The position numbers and the translations under genes are program-made. 64,000 nucleotides of DNA from Alkalicoccus saliphilus (GTDB lineage: Bacteria > Bacillota > Bacilli > Bacillales > Salisediminibacteriaceae): assembly GCF_003044065.1 (NCBI RefSeq), contig NZ_PZJJ01000005.1, positions 62,001 to 126,000 on the forward strand. The letters run 5' to 3'. The notes beneath the pieces were generated by a model, which was not told the origin of the DNA, searched no databases, and was given only the letters and a program-made list of their open reading frames with translations. Shown here one piece after another: positions 1 through 10,343 of the stretch; position 1 is the first letter of the stretch, and each line of letters opens with the position of its first letter.

Positions 1-671
<671 letters not shown>

Positions 672-706
672 TTAAAATTTACCATGTATTCGAAAAACCG
701 CTCAGG

Positions 707-728
707 AAAAAGGGACACAAAGTGCCCC
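707..728 (-). terminator. Intrinsic terminator after tsf
   Basis: On the minus strand a GGGGCAC / GTG(T)CCC stem with a three-base loop (712-728) is followed by five U residues (707-711). It lies 10 bases after the tsf stop and before pyrH. It may be partial, since pyrH shows no obvious separate promoter in the short gap. Confidence 0.7.
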
Positions 729-737
729 TCCGTTTCC

Positions 738-1619
738 TTACTTTTTCACTTGGGACATAACTTCTTCGGCAAAGTTGTCTTCACGTTTCTCCATGCCTTC
801 TCCAACTTCATAACGGAAGAAAGTTTTGACGGATCCACCTTTGGACTCTACGTACTTGCCTACTTTTTGATCGCTGTCTTTTACAAACGCCTGTTCATTA
901 AGGCAGATTTCTTCAAAAAACTTGCTGAGACGGCCTTCCACCATTTTCTCTACAATATTTTCAGGCTTGCCTTCATTCATTGCCTGCTGCTTAAGAACTT
1001 CACGCTCCCGGTCAGTCTCCTCCTTGGAAACTTCATCACGGCTTACATATTTTGGGTTGATAGCAGCTACGTGCATAGCCACATCTTTGGCTGTCTGTGC
1101 ATCTGCTCCATCAACGACTGCAAGTACTCCAATACGGCCTCCCATGTGAATATAGGAACCAGCATGCTGATTTTCCTGAAGTTCTACAATTTCAAAACGG
1201 CGGAGGGAGATTTTCTCTCCAATTTTAGCAATCTGGGAAGTAATAAAGTCCTGGAGAGTGTTTTCTTCTCCTGCAAAGCCCTGCTCAAGAGCATCAGCCG
1301 CAGTAGCCGGCTTGTTTTCAAGAATGTGCTTTGCTACAGCATCCACCATGTTTACGAAGTTTTCGTTCTTTGATACAAAGTCTGTTTCAGCATTAATTTC
1401 TACGATAACTGCCTGGTTGCCTTCCTGTACAATATGAGCAAGACCTTCAGCAGCAACGCGGTCTGCTTTTTTTGCTGCTTTGGAAATTCCTTTCTCACGA
1501 AGGAAATCAATTGCCTTATCCATATCACCGTCTGTTTCTGAAAGGGCTTTCTTGCAGTCCATCATACCTGCCCCTGTTTTTTCACGAAGCTCTTTTACCT
1601 GCTTTGCTGTAATCGCCAT
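738..1619 (-). CDS. tsf: Elongation factor Ts
   Basis: EF-Ts, the nucleotide exchange factor that regenerates EF-Tu-GTP in translation. The 293-residue product starts [20 protein letters not shown], carries the TDxxC-like MDCKKAL element of the N-terminal UBA domain, and has the conserved core motif NAETDFV that contacts EF-Tu. The ATG at 1619 is chosen over a longer frame start because GGAGG sits about 8 bases before it and because homologues begin MAITA. It lies between rpsB and pyrH, with terminators on both sides. Confidence 0.97.
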   Translation of the reverse strand: MAITAKQVKELREKTGAGMMDCKKALSETDGDMDKAIDFLREKGISKAAKKADRVAAEGLAHIVQEGNQAVIVEINAETDFVSKNENFVNMVDAVAKHILENKPATAADALEQGFAGEENTLQDFITSQIAKIGEKISLRRFEIVELQENQHAGSYIHMGGRIGVLAVVDGADAQTAKDVAMHVAAINPKYVSRDEVSKEETDREREVLKQQAMNEGKPENIVEKMVEGRLSKFFEEICLNEQAFVKDSDQKVGKYVESKGGSVKTFFRYEVGEGMEKREDNFAEEVMSQVKK

Positions 1620-1720
1620 TGTAAAATTCCTCCTTAATAATATAAATCCGTAGTAACCGGCAGAATAAAAAAATCCGTTCATTCAGGCCGGCCGTCTATT
1701 ATAAATAATCCGTTTTTCTT

Positions 1721-1756
1721 AAAAAAAGGTGATAAAGGGTCAGCCCCTCTATCACC
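1721..1756 (-). terminator. Intrinsic terminator between rpsB and tsf
   Basis: Arms GGTGATA (1728-1734) and TATCACC (1750-1756) pair, extended inward by AGGG/CCCT, and are followed on the minus strand by seven U residues (1721-1727). It starts 11 bases after the rpsB stop. Because tsf has no clear promoter in the remaining gap, it probably acts as a partial terminator that sets the ratio of S2 to EF-Ts. Confidence 0.82.
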
Positions 1757-1767
1757 CTTCTGATTAC

Positions 1768-2466
1768 CTATGCTGTAGTTTCTTCACCCTGGTTTGCTTC
1801 AATGATCGCATCCGCCATTTTAGCAGTTAACAGACGAACCGCACGAATAGCGTCGTCGTTACCCGGGATGACGTGGTCGATCTCATCAGGGTCACAGTTA
1901 GTATCTACAATTCCTACGATAGGAATATTCAGCTTGTGCGCTTCTGCCACTGCGATACGCTCTTTACGAGGATCGATAATAAACAGGGCATCCGGAAGCT
2001 TGTTCATTTCTTTAATACCACCAAGAAACTTTTCAAGTCTGTCCATTTCTTTGTTAAGAATGACAACTTCTTTCTTTGGCAGAACTTCGAACGTTCCGTC
2101 TTCCTGCATTACTTCAAGCTGCTTAAGACGCGCAATACGCTTACGGATAGTTTCAAAGTTCGTGAGTGTTCCACCCAACCAGCGCTGGTTGATGTAGTAC
2201 ATTCCTGCACGCTCGGCTTCTTCTTTAACAGAATCCTGAGCCTGCTTTTTTGTACCTACGAACAAAACTGTTCCGCCCTGTGACGCAAGGTCACGTACAA
2301 AATTGAATGCCTCTTCAACTTTTTTGACCGTCTTTTGAAGGTCAATAATATAAATACCGTTTCTTTCTGTGAAAATGTAGCGATCCATTTTTGGATTCCA
2401 GCGGCGTGTCTGGTGTCCAAAATGTACCCCAGCTTCAAGAAGCTGTTTCATGGAAATCACTGCCAT
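1768..2466 (-). CDS. rpsB: 30S ribosomal protein S2
   Basis: Small-subunit ribosomal protein S2, 232 residues, beginning [20 protein letters not shown], a near-invariant family signature, with RRWNPKM and the later [15 protein letters not shown]. The ATG at 2466 is preceded by GGAGGTG at 7 bases. A GTG two codons upstream lies inside the ribosome site and is rejected. It is transcribed from its own promoter downstream of codY and ends at a strong hairpin before tsf. Confidence 0.97.
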   Translation of the reverse strand: MAVISMKQLLEAGVHFGHQTRRWNPKMDRYIFTERNGIYIIDLQKTVKKVEEAFNFVRDLASQGGTVLFVGTKKQAQDSVKEEAERAGMYYINQRWLGGTLTNFETIRKRIARLKQLEVMQEDGTFEVLPKKEVVILNKEMDRLEKFLGGIKEMNKLPDALFIIDPRKERIAVAEAHKLNIPIVGIVDTNCDPDEIDHVIPGNDDAIRAVRLLTAKMADAIIEANQGEETTA

Positions 2467-2578
2467 AATCACTCACCTCCTCTTGGTTTTTTACCTCCGG
2501 TAATATCATCTTCCACCCGGACTCGACTGAGCACCCCGGCGCAGAATCCAAAACCGTGTGTTTTTAACACCATCAAAA

Positions 2579-2607
2579 AATATATCATATCTTTTAATAA
2601 TCCGCAA
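2579..2607 (-). promoter_or_regulatory. Probable sigma-A promoter of rpsB
   Basis: Minus-strand TTGCGG (2602-2607), a 17-base spacer and TATATT (2579-2584). It would give a leader of about 105 bases before rpsB. The leader could host S2 autoregulation, but no established leader motif was recognised. Confidence 0.6.
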
Positions 2608-2635
2608 TACTTCCAGCTGAAAAACCTGACACCTA

Positions 2636-3412
2636 TCAGCCGCGCTGCTTTTTAAGTTCTGCCAGGAACTTATCGTTAAGCACTTTAATATAAGTCCCTT
2701 TCATTCCGAGAGAGCGTGATTCAATTACACCCGCACTCTCCAGCTTACGAAGCGCATTTACAATCACTGATCGGGTAATTCCTACACGATCGGCAATTTT
2801 ACTTGCTACGAGGAGGCCTTCGTTTCCGTCCAGTTCCTCAAAAATATGCTCTACAGCTTCGAGTTCACTGTAGGAAAGTGAGCTGATTGCCATCTGAACA
2901 ACAGCCTTACTACGCGCTTCCTGCTCAATTTCCTCCTGCTTCTCGTGAAGGATTTCCATGCCGACAACAGTTGAAGCGTATTCGGCAAGAAGGAGGTCAT
3001 CATCGTCAAAGGAATCATCAAGACGAGCGAGGATGAGTGTCCCGAGCCGCTGGCCTCCGCCCTGTACCGGTACAATTGTTGTCAGCCCATTTTTAAAGAG
3101 GTCTTTATTCTCTACAGGGAAAGCTGTATAATCACTTTCGATATCGAGGTTCGAAGAAGTTTCCTGGATGTTAAAAAGTCCGCTTGTATACTGTTCAGGA
3201 AACTGACGCTGTTCCAGCATGGACTTCATACGCTGGTTTTCGATTTCCTGCTTAATAGAGTATCCAAGAAGCTTTCCACGCCGGCTGACGATGAATATAT
3301 TCGCTTCGATTACGTCGCGAAGCGTTTCGGCCATTTCTTTGAAGTTTACAGCCTGTCCTGCACTTTTTTGAAGCAGGTCATTGATTTTTCTTGTTTTTGT
3401 GAGTAGATCCAT
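2636..3412 (-). CDS. codY: GTP-sensing global repressor CodY
   Basis: CodY is a dimeric regulator that senses GTP and branched-chain amino acids and represses stationary-phase and nitrogen genes. The 258-residue protein has the N-terminal GAF domain (about residues 1-155; starts [15 protein letters not shown]) and a C-terminal winged helix with the signature [20 protein letters not shown] (about 203-222), the DNA recognition region. Length matches the B. subtilis protein (259). It is the last gene of xerC-hslV-hslU-codY, the standard cod operon, 21 bases after hslU. Confidence 0.97.
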   Translation of the reverse strand: MDLLTKTRKINDLLQKSAGQAVNFKEMAETLRDVIEANIFIVSRRGKLLGYSIKQEIENQRMKSMLEQRQFPEQYTSGLFNIQETSSNLDIESDYTAFPVENKDLFKNGLTTIVPVQGGGQRLGTLILARLDDSFDDDDLLLAEYASTVVGMEILHEKQEEIEQEARSKAVVQMAISSLSYSELEAVEHIFEELDGNEGLLVASKIADRVGITRSVIVNALRKLESAGVIESRSLGMKGTYIKVLNDKFLAELKKQRG

Positions 3413-3433
3413 AGGTTAATACCCTCCTGAGAT

Positions 3434-4834
3434 TTATAAAATATATTGACTGACATCACGGTTTTTAGCTACCGAGGCCAGTTTTCCCTCTACATATGCC
3501 GGTGTAATTGTAACAGTATCCATTGTTATTTCTGAAGCTTCAAAAGATAGGTCTTCAAGCAGCTTTTCCAAAATAGTATGGAGCCTTCGGGCACCAATAT
3601 TTTCCGTCTGGTCATTAACTTCGGCTGCAATTTCTGCCATACGGCGGACTGCTCCATCTTCAAATACGAGCTTAATTCCTTCCACTTCCAGCATACTTTC
3701 ATACTGCTTCAGCAGAGCATACTGAGGTTTCGTCAAAATATTGACGAAATCGTCGACTCCGAGGGAATCAAGCTCCACCCTTATAGGAAGTCTTCCCTGA
3801 AGTTCAGGAATTAAATCTGAAGGCTTGGAGAAATGGAAGGCTCCTGCCCCTATAAAGAGCATATGATCCGTTTGCACCGCTCCGTATTTTGTAACTACAG
3901 TTGAGCCTTCAATAATCGGGAGAATATCACGCTGAACCCCTTCTCTTGAAACATCCGCCGACTGCTGACTCTTTCCGGCAACTTTATCAATTTCATCAAT
4001 AAAAATTATACCGAGCTGCTCTGCTCTTTCTACAGCTTCCTGGGAAACTTCTTCCATGTTGATTAGTTTCTGAGCTTCCTGCTCGGCCAGTACACGGCGG
4101 GCACCTTTGACAGGAAGCGTTCGTTCGGCTGTCTGCTTCGGCATCATTCCCCCAAGCATTTCCTGCATATTCATTCCCATCTGTTCCATACCGCCGCCCT
4201 GGAACATGTCTGTAAATGATTTTCCCTGTTCTTCTACAGTAATTGTTACTTCTTTATTTTCCAGTTCGCCATTTTTCAGCTGCTCCTGTATTTTTCTCCG
4301 TGTCTGGCGGTAGGTTTCATCTGCAGGTTTTTCTTCTTCCTCCGGTTCCTCTTCTTCGTTTTGAAAAAACATTTCGAGAGGATTTCTGTAATTTTGGGAA
4401 GATTTGGATTTTTTATTGTGCGGGTGCAGAAGATCTACAAGTTTCTTCTCAGCAAGTTTCTCCGCTTTATCATTTACTTCCGTCATTTTTTCTTCTTTAA
4501 CGAGCCGGACCGAGGTTTCGACCAGGTCGCGGATCATTGATTCCACATCTCTGCCGACGTACCCCACTTCAGTAAATTTGGTCGCTTCCACTTTAATAAA
4601 AGGGGCTCCGACCAGCTTAGCAAGACGACGTGCTATTTCTGTTTTACCTACACCAGTAGGCCCAATCATCAATATATTTTTTGGAGTTATTTCTTCTTTT
4701 ATTTTATCGTCCAGCCTGCTGCGGCGGTAACGGTTTCTTAAAGCTACTGCTACTGACCGTTTTGCCTGCCTTTGACCGACAATTGTCTGGTCCAGACGTT
4801 CAACAATTTGAACAGGGGTAAGTGAACTGTTCAT
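3434..4834 (-). CDS. hslU: HslU/ClpY ATPase subunit of HslVU protease
   Basis: AAA+ unfoldase that forms a ring on the HslV peptidase. The 466-residue product begins [16 protein letters not shown], has Walker A GPTGVGKT at 58-65, Walker [10 protein letters not shown] and the C-terminal tail ending SQYIL, whose residues insert into HslV. The charged acidic I-domain insertion (about 135-220) is clear. The ATG at 4834 is used because GGAGGAGA lies 6 bases upstream. A start seven codons earlier would overlap hslV. One base separates it from the hslV stop, so the two are probably translated together. Confidence 0.97.
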   Translation of the reverse strand: MNSSLTPVQIVERLDQTIVGQRQAKRSVAVALRNRYRRSRLDDKIKEEITPKNILMIGPTGVGKTEIARRLAKLVGAPFIKVEATKFTEVGYVGRDVESMIRDLVETSVRLVKEEKMTEVNDKAEKLAEKKLVDLLHPHNKKSKSSQNYRNPLEMFFQNEEEEPEEEEKPADETYRQTRRKIQEQLKNGELENKEVTITVEEQGKSFTDMFQGGGMEQMGMNMQEMLGGMMPKQTAERTLPVKGARRVLAEQEAQKLINMEEVSQEAVERAEQLGIIFIDEIDKVAGKSQQSADVSREGVQRDILPIIEGSTVVTKYGAVQTDHMLFIGAGAFHFSKPSDLIPELQGRLPIRVELDSLGVDDFVNILTKPQYALLKQYESMLEVEGIKLVFEDGAVRRMAEIAAEVNDQTENIGARRLHTILEKLLEDLSFEASEITMDTVTITPAYVEGKLASVAKNRDVSQYIL

Positions 4835-4835
4835 C

Positions 4836-5399
4836 TTAGCTCTCCTCCGTTCCATCCGGTGATTCTACAATAATGTGGTGATTTGTATAAACACATAAGT
4901 CCGCGGCCGTCTCAAGACTTGCTTTCGCGATTTCAGCTGCTGATAAGTGGGAAGCATGCTGCTTCATTGCCCTGCCGGCGGCAAGAGCATAATTTCCCCC
5001 GGAACCTATAGCAATAATTCCGTCATCCGGTTCTATAACTTCTCCGGTTCCTGCTATAAGGTAAATAGAATTCTTATCCATTACGATCAGCATAGCCTCC
5101 AGCCGGCGGAGCACTCTGTCGCTTCTCCATTCTTTTGCGAGTTCCACTGCAGCACGCTGCAGGTTACCGCTGAATTCCTCCAGTTTTGTTTCGAATTTTT
5201 CATAAAGTGTAAAAGCGTCCGCCACTGAACCGGCAAAACCTGCCGTAACTTTCCCCCGGTACAGTGTACGTACTTTACGGGCTGAATGTTTCATCACTAC
5301 AGCATTTCCAAAAGTGACCTGCCCGTCGCCGGCCATGGCAGACTGGCCTTTATGACGCACAGCAAAAATTGTTGTTCCTTTAATCGGTTCCACCTGCAT
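4836..5399 (-). CDS. hslV: HslV/ClpQ peptidase subunit
   Basis: Proteasome-like peptidase partner of HslU. The 187-residue frame contains the family core [33 protein letters not shown] and [14 protein letters not shown]. The catalytic Thr of the TT pair is normally near the mature N-terminus. Here eight residues (MQVEPIKG) precede it and residue 2 is Gln, which methionine aminopeptidase does not favour. A GTG two codons in, better spaced from AAAGGA, is an alternative start (5393). B. subtilis also has a short extension with an N-terminal Ser nucleophile. How this copy is activated is unclear. Confidence 0.94.
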   Translation of the reverse strand: MQVEPIKGTTIFAVRHKGQSAMAGDGQVTFGNAVVMKHSARKVRTLYRGKVTAGFAGSVADAFTLYEKFETKLEEFSGNLQRAAVELAKEWRSDRVLRRLEAMLIVMDKNSIYLIAGTGEVIEPDDGIIAIGSGGNYALAAGRAMKQHASHLSAAEIAKASLETAADLCVYTNHHIIVESPDGTEES

Positions 5400-5416
5400 C
5401 TTCCTTTCCGGTCGTT

Positions 5417-6298
5417 TTATGCCCGCGGATGAGTATTTCGGTATACTTCGCGAAGCCGGTCCTTCGTTACATGAGTATAAATCTGGGTAGCGGCAAGATC
5501 TGTATGACCGAGAAGCTCCTGAACCGTCCGCAGGTCGGCACCTTCATTCAGAAGGTGCGTAGCAAATGTGTGCCGCAGAATATGAGGACTCATACGGGAA
5601 GTCAATGAGGCATCCACGGATAATTTGTTGAGAATTTTCTGGATACCCCGGGCAGTAAGTCTTTTTCCCGTGTAATTAAGAAAAAGTGCATCATCCTGCG
5701 GCTTAAGTCTCGGGCGGCTTTCATTAATATAAACCGTGAGGGCCTCCGCTGCAAAACTTCCGACCGGAACATAACGCTCCTTGCCACCCTTTCCTTTGAC
5801 GAGAAGAGTTTCCAAATATATATCGAAATCTTTAACATCAAGTTTAATACATTCTCCTACGCGGATCCCAGTTGCATAAAACAGCTCGAGCAGTGCTGAG
5901 TTTCTTTTTCCAAGGTCTGTTTCTGTATCTACAGAATCGAACAGCTGAAGCATTTCTTCCTCATAAAAAAAAGAAGGAAGCCTTTTTCCCTTCCTCGGCA
6001 CGTGAATAAGCGTGAGAGGGTTTTCCACAACTGATTCTTCCCTTAAAAGATACGTATAAAACGACCTCAGGGATGAAATCTTTCTGGCTACGGTCGTACG
6101 CGCCAGCTTTTCAGCGTACAACTCTGTTAAATACTCCCGGATATGTACATACGAAACCTCAGCCGCAGAAATATTCCACCGCTGATCAATATATTTCAGA
6201 AAATGAGCAATATCTTTTTCATAACTGCTTACAGTATGCTTAGAAGCACGTTTTTCAATACGGAGAAATGTAAGAAAATCTGAATATTCCCGGTCCAT
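5417..6298 (-). CDS. xerC: Tyrosine recombinase XerC (CodV)
   Basis: Site-specific recombinase that resolves chromosome dimers at dif with XerD. The 293-residue product has the N-terminal SAM-like core-binding domain ([20 protein letters not shown]) and the C-terminal catalytic domain with Arg in [10 protein letters not shown], HxxR in [12 protein letters not shown] and the nucleophile Tyr in QIYTHV. The ATG at 6298 has AAAGGA seven bases upstream and gives the usual N-terminus. A start 20 codons further up lacks homology. First gene of xerC-hslV-hslU-codY. The trmFO gene that normally precedes it is absent. Confidence 0.95.
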   Translation of the reverse strand: MDREYSDFLTFLRIEKRASKHTVSSYEKDIAHFLKYIDQRWNISAAEVSYVHIREYLTELYAEKLARTTVARKISSLRSFYTYLLREESVVENPLTLIHVPRKGKRLPSFFYEEEMLQLFDSVDTETDLGKRNSALLELFYATGIRVGECIKLDVKDFDIYLETLLVKGKGGKERYVPVGSFAAEALTVYINESRPRLKPQDDALFLNYTGKRLTARGIQKILNKLSVDASLTSRMSPHILRHTFATHLLNEGADLRTVQELLGHTDLAATQIYTHVTKDRLREVYRNTHPRA

Positions 6299-6342
6299 AG
6301 CACATTCCTTTCCGGCACATTTAGAAAACATAAAATTAGAGC

Positions 6343-6377
6343 TACTAAATAGTATCATAATCCAGCAGCTCTTTCAA
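6343..6377 (-). promoter_or_regulatory. Sigma-A promoter of the xerC-hslVU-codY operon
   Basis: Minus strand TTGAAA (6372-6377), exactly 17 bases, TACTAT (6349-6354), about 50 bases before the xerC start. A short palindrome TACTA-2-TAGTA overlaps the -10 and could be an operator or chance. Confidence 0.75.
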
Positions 6378-6833
6378 TAAACTTTACATTTTTTTCACAA
6401 AATTCAGAATTGTATTCCTGGTATTGAATCAGCAGATGAACTTGAAGACACTTCCTTCCAACTATTCAAAGACTGGAAAAAGGTCATGAAATGATGCCCG
6501 GGCCCGTCGAATGAAAAATACTTCGTAATTTACACTATGTTAAAGCCCGCGTCGATATTTGGAGAGAAAAGTGTTTCTGCTTTTCATCAGTTCTGTTCTT
6601 TGTTCCGTAAAATGATGCCAGGGCAGAGACTTCCAGCAGAAGTGAGAAGACGCTCCCGGACGGAAGGACCTCCGCAGCAGAGGTGAAGAGCCGCACGGAC
6701 TCTAAAAAATAACACGGCGTTTTTAAAAGAGCGACTCTTTATAAAACGGCACTTCAGAAAGTGGAGGATTCTAAATGAAGACCCGCATCCAAAACAAGGG
6801 ACCATCACCTAAAAAGGTAACAGCCCTCCTTCG
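6378..6833. other. Gene-free gap where trmFO is expected
   Basis: About 455 bases with no credible gene. It holds a degenerate member of a dispersed repeat (6576-6720) and the string CTATGTTAAAG (near 6535), also found near 55507. No remnant of trmFO (FAD-dependent tRNA methyltransferase) could be recognised in any frame. Short frames here lack ribosome sites. Confidence 0.6.
6576..6720 (+). repeat. Dispersed intergenic repeat, copy C (degenerate)
   Basis: Resembles 10136-10270 in the same orientation: a 12-base identical start TCTGCTTTTCAT, then GTAAAA-TGATGCCA, CTCCCGGA-GGAA-GAC with CCGCAG after it, and AACACGG near the end, with small length differences. Non-coding, probably an old non-autonomous element. 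Confidence 0.55.
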
Positions 6834-8903
6834 TTAATTGCGGTCTTCTTTATAATCACATTCCGTACACTGGACGTGTGTGCCTTTTTTCGATTTTTTC
6901 TCTACGAGCAGGCTGCTGCATTTAGGACATTTACGTTCAATTGGTTTATCCCATGAAATGAATTCACACTCCGGATAACGGTCACATCCGTAAAATATAC
7001 GCTTCTTTTTACTTTTACGTTCCACTACATTTCCTTCGTTACATGAAGGACACGGAACCCCTATATCTTTAACAATGGCTTTCGTGTTTCTGCATTCCGG
7101 AAAGTTGGAGCAGGCCATGAATTTACCATAGCGGCCCATTTTATAGACCATTTCGTGGCCGCACTTTTCGCAGTCTTCCCCGGCAGGCTCATCTTTAATC
7201 TCGACTTCTTCCATTTCCTCTTCTGCTGTTTTCAGGCGCTTTTCAAAATCCGTATAGAAACGGTCAATGATACTGACCCAGGAATTTTCACCATCTTCAA
7301 TAGAGTCAAGATCAGATTCCATCGTAGCCGTAAATTCCACATTAAGAATTTCCGGGAAAAATTCATTAATCAGTTCCAGAACAATCGTTCCGAGTTCAGT
7401 AGGAACAAAACGCTTTTCTTCAAGAGCAACATATCCTCGCCGCTGAATCGTATCCAGCGTCGGGGCATATGTGGAAGGACGCCCAATACCAAGCTCTTCC
7501 AGAGTTTTTACAAGCCTCGCTTCCGTGAAACGTGGAGGCGGCTGTGTAAAATGCTGGTTAGGAGCGATAGTTTCCGCAGTGGTGACTTCTCCCTCTTCCA
7601 TATCCGGAAGAAGTTTATCTTTTTCTTCTTTTCCGTCGTCACTGCCTTCAATATACACTTTCATAAACCCTGCAAATTTTAACTTGGAACCATTTGCCCT
7701 GAACTGAACACCGTTGTTTGACATATCAACAGCCATTGTGTCCATCACAGCCGGTGCCATTCGGCTGGCGACCATTCTCTCCCATATCAATTTGTACAGA
7801 CGGTATTGATCCCGCGATAAATATTGTTTTATCGTCTTTGGATCATATTTAACTACTGTAGGTCTTACTGCCTCGTGGGCATCCTGAGATTTGGAAGACT
7901 GCTTCTGCTCACCTGTTTCTCCAGCATACTCTTTACCGAAATTTTCCAGAATATAGTCATATGCTTCGTTTTTAGCTGTATCTGATATCCTGGTTGAGTC
8001 AGTACGCATATACGTTATTAAACCGGTTGTTCCGGCTTTACCTATAGCAATACCTTCATAAAGCTGCTGCGCAAGCATCATTGTTTTCTTGGCACGGAAA
8101 TTCAGTTTTCTGGCGGCTTCCTGCTGAAGTGAGGACGTAGTAAAAGGAACGACCGGCTTTCTGCGCCGCTCTTTCTTTTTTACTGAATCAACGGTCAGAT
8201 CTCTTCCTTCCATCCTGTCGAGTACATGGTTGACGTCTTCTTCAGATTTCAGTTCTTTCTTTTCTCCGTCCAAAGATACGAATTTCGCTTCAAAAGACCT
8301 GCCGTCTTTTTCCATGTCTGCTGTAATTGACCAGTACTCTTCCGGCTCGAAAGCTTTAATTTCGTTTTCCCGGTCAATTATTAATTTAACTGCGACAGAC
8401 TGCACACGCCCTGCACTCAGTCCTTTTTTAACTTTTTTCCATAAAAGCGGACTGATGTTATAACCTACCAGTCTGTCGAGAACACGTCTGGCCTGCTGGG
8501 CATCTACAAGGTTTGTGTTAATTTCTCTTGGATGCTTAAAAGAATCCTTGATAGCCTGTTTAGTAATTTCATTAAATACAACCCGGCATTTGGAATCCAT
8601 ATCAATATTCAGGCTGTCTGCCAGATGCCAGGCAATTGCTTCCCCCTCCCTGTCGGGGTCGGCAGCAAGATAAATACGCTTGGCTTTCTTTGCAGCCTGT
8701 TTGAGTTCTTTAAGAATCGGCCCTTTTCCGCGAATCGTAATATACTTAGGAGAATAATTATTTTCTACATCTACACCCATCTGACTTTTAGGTAAATCGA
8801 TGACGTGACCCATCGATGCTTTAACAACGTATTTTTTCCCTAAATATTTTCCAATCGTTTTCGCCTTAGCGGGAGATTCTACGATCACTAAGTAATCCGA
8901 CAT
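6834..8903 (-). CDS. topA: DNA topoisomerase I
   Basis: Type IA topoisomerase that relaxes negative supercoils behind RNA polymerase. The 689-residue protein has the N-terminal TOPRIM domain (starts [32 protein letters not shown]), the active-site Tyr in [13 protein letters not shown] (about 300), the [12 protein letters not shown] motif, and three C-terminal zinc ribbons (CEKC...CSNFPEC, CPSC...CDRYPEC, CPKC...CTEC). Length equals the B. subtilis enzyme. It follows dprA after 93 bases and has its own promoter. Confidence 0.98.
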   Translation of the reverse strand: MSDYLVIVESPAKAKTIGKYLGKKYVVKASMGHVIDLPKSQMGVDVENNYSPKYITIRGKGPILKELKQAAKKAKRIYLAADPDREGEAIAWHLADSLNIDMDSKCRVVFNEITKQAIKDSFKHPREINTNLVDAQQARRVLDRLVGYNISPLLWKKVKKGLSAGRVQSVAVKLIIDRENEIKAFEPEEYWSITADMEKDGRSFEAKFVSLDGEKKELKSEEDVNHVLDRMEGRDLTVDSVKKKERRRKPVVPFTTSSLQQEAARKLNFRAKKTMMLAQQLYEGIAIGKAGTTGLITYMRTDSTRISDTAKNEAYDYILENFGKEYAGETGEQKQSSKSQDAHEAVRPTVVKYDPKTIKQYLSRDQYRLYKLIWERMVASRMAPAVMDTMAVDMSNNGVQFRANGSKLKFAGFMKVYIEGSDDGKEEKDKLLPDMEEGEVTTAETIAPNQHFTQPPPRFTEARLVKTLEELGIGRPSTYAPTLDTIQRRGYVALEEKRFVPTELGTIVLELINEFFPEILNVEFTATMESDLDSIEDGENSWVSIIDRFYTDFEKRLKTAEEEMEEVEIKDEPAGEDCEKCGHEMVYKMGRYGKFMACSNFPECRNTKAIVKDIGVPCPSCNEGNVVERKSKKKRIFYGCDRYPECEFISWDKPIERKCPKCSSLLVEKKSKKGTHVQCTECDYKEDRN

Positions 8904-8948
8904 GTGCTGTCGCTCCTCCCTGTATCACAAGTAAAAGAATCTCCCCTA

Positions 8949-8977
8949 TTATTAAACACTCTGTCTCAATTTGTCAA
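8949..8977 (-). promoter_or_regulatory. Probable sigma-A promoter of topA
   Basis: Minus strand perfect -35 TTGACA (8972-8977), 17-base spacer, TAATAA (8949-8954), about 45 bases before the topA start. A separate promoter is typical, since topA is supercoil-regulated. Confidence 0.65.
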
Positions 8978-8996
8978 ACTGCTTTTAAAAGTCTTT

Positions 8997-9875
8997 TTAA
9001 TAACCAAACTCCTCAAGCAGATCCTCCGGAGTCAATATTGACTTGGCACCATCCTGAATAAGACGGTTTGTCCCTTCAGAAAGCTGGTCAGTTATTCTTC
9101 CAGGAAGTGCGTAAATATCTCTCCCCTGCTCCAGGGCAGTTTCTGCTGTAATCAGTGAGCCACTCCGCATTTTAGCTTCTACAACGAAGACCCCCCTGCT
9201 TAACCCGCTGATTATCCGGTTTCTTTCAGGAAATCGGTGTTTCATAGGTTTTATATACGGGGGATACTCGCCAAAGACAAGGTGATCCCTTTCCATTTTC
9301 TCCTTGAGATTTCTGCTGCTTACGGGGTACAGGTGATTCAGCCCGTAAGCAAGAACAGCTGCCGTTTCTCCTCCAAATTTTATAGCAGTTTTGTGGGCCA
9401 GAGTATCTATACCTGCTGCCATCCCGCTGACGACTACTATACCTTTTTCTACTGCCGGCCTTAAGAGCACTTCCATATTTCCTGCTGCATAAACGGAAGG
9501 ATGTCTGGCTCCGACAACACCGAGCGTCATGTTCTGAAGAGGGAATGTTTTTCCTTTACAGTAAAGAACAGCAGGCGGGACAGTCATGTGAAAGAGATGG
9601 GAAGGGTAATCTTCGTCAATTAATGAAATGGCTTTTACGCCGTCTTTCAAAAGAAGTTCCTGAATGGCGTCGTAGGAGAGATCCCGGACTTTTTGCACAA
9701 TCGTCCGCAGCTTTTCCTTTCTTTGAAATGGGATTTCCCCCAGGAGAAATGAATTTTTTTCATATATTCCGTTCATATCCGGGTCCATCCGAAAAATTTC
9801 ATTTACCAGTCTGCTGTTCCCTCCACTGCAGTAGTGCAGATGAATTACACGGTCATTTATGCTCTCTGGAATCAT
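8997..9875 (-). CDS. dprA: DNA-processing protein DprA (Smf)
   Basis: DprA loads RecA on incoming single-stranded DNA during natural transformation. The 292-residue product has the Rossmann-like core with LGVVGARHPSVYAAGNME, VVVSGMAAGIDTLAHKTAI, HRFPERNRIISGLSRGVFVVEA and GSLITAETALEQGRDIYALPG, which form the ssDNA-binding pocket. Length is normal for Bacilli (297 in B. subtilis). It lies between sucD and topA as in relatives. Presence does not prove competence. Confidence 0.95.
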   Translation of the reverse strand: MIPESINDRVIHLHYCSGGNSRLVNEIFRMDPDMNGIYEKNSFLLGEIPFQRKEKLRTIVQKVRDLSYDAIQELLLKDGVKAISLIDEDYPSHLFHMTVPPAVLYCKGKTFPLQNMTLGVVGARHPSVYAAGNMEVLLRPAVEKGIVVVSGMAAGIDTLAHKTAIKFGGETAAVLAYGLNHLYPVSSRNLKEKMERDHLVFGEYPPYIKPMKHRFPERNRIISGLSRGVFVVEAKMRSGSLITAETALEQGRDIYALPGRITDQLSEGTNRLIQDGAKSILTPEDLLEEFGY

Positions 9876-9997
9876 ATTTTCTCCTCCGGCTCTCGTATTT
9901 TCCTGCGGTCTATCGTAAAAATATACGGATCACCAATTTGCAGCCTCATCTCCAGCTGTATTCGGCTGGTTACCTTTTTTCCATAGCTATTTAAATA

Positions 9998-10081
9998 TCG
10001 CTGACGGCTTGAGAAACACTTCGCTTCCAACCGGCCTGCCGTGGAGGAGATTTTCGGGCAGGCTGCGCCCTATCCTCCAAT
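9998..10081 (-). repeat. Dispersed intergenic repeat, copy A module 1
   Basis: The minus strand here aligns without gaps to the plus strand 39059-39142: 84 bases with 10 mismatches by eye, about 88 percent. Both copies sit in intergenic sequence and the similarity continues more weakly on both sides. No transposase or coding capacity is seen. Confidence 0.85.
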
Positions 10082-10135
10082 ATCCTTCTTCCACGGGCCG
10101 GTGTCCGCTTCGTTTTTTCACAGAAAAAGAAAAAT

Positions 10136-10270
10136 TCTGCTTTTCATAAACACTGCTCTTTATGCTGTAAAACTGATGCCATAGCGATTTTTCGAGACGC
10201 CTGTGGAAGCGCGCAGATCCTCCCGGATGGAAAGACAGCCGCAGGCAACCTTCACATACAACACGGAGCT
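10136..10270 (+). repeat. Dispersed intergenic repeat, copy A module 2
   Basis: Similar to 6576-6720 in the same orientation, with shared blocks TCTGCTTTTCAT, GTAAAA-TGATGCCA and CTCCCGGA-GGAA-GAC. It directly adjoins module 1, suggesting that copy A is the fuller element and the others are partial. Confidence 0.55.
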
Positions 10271-10294
10271 TTCTCCATAAAAAAAGAGCGCGCG

Positions 10295-10316
10295 AAAAAG
10301 GAGAATTCTCCTTTTT
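10295..10316 (-). terminator. Perfect palindrome, likely sucCD terminator
   Basis: A 22-base perfect palindrome, A5GGAG-AATT-CTCCT5, 28 bases after the sucD stop. As RNA it gives a nine-pair stem with a four-base loop and a U-rich 3' arm in either direction. Confidence 0.65.
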
Positions 10317-10343
10317 CACACACTCAAAAATTGCCGTTCCGGT

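Larger units (their letters stand above)
9876..10343. other. Gene-free gap between sucD and dprA
   Basis: About 470 bases. It contains two modules of the dispersed repeat family (9998-10081 and 10136-10270) and a 22-base perfect palindrome (10295-10316). A 110-codon frame spanning it on the minus strand is a by-product of the repeat: it has no ribosome site and no family. Confidence 0.7.

Noticed and set aside
684-1373. 229-codon plus-strand frame over tsf
   Set aside because: Antisense to a certain gene; an example of the many shadow frames in this window.
6587-6808. 73-codon minus-strand frame after topA
   Set aside because: Low-quality composition, no ribosome site, overlaps the degenerate repeat.
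9987-10319. 110-codon minus-strand frame between dprA and sucD
   Set aside because: It lies over the dispersed repeat. A related peptide appears at 39001-39189 only because the DNA repeats; neither has a ribosome site or family.
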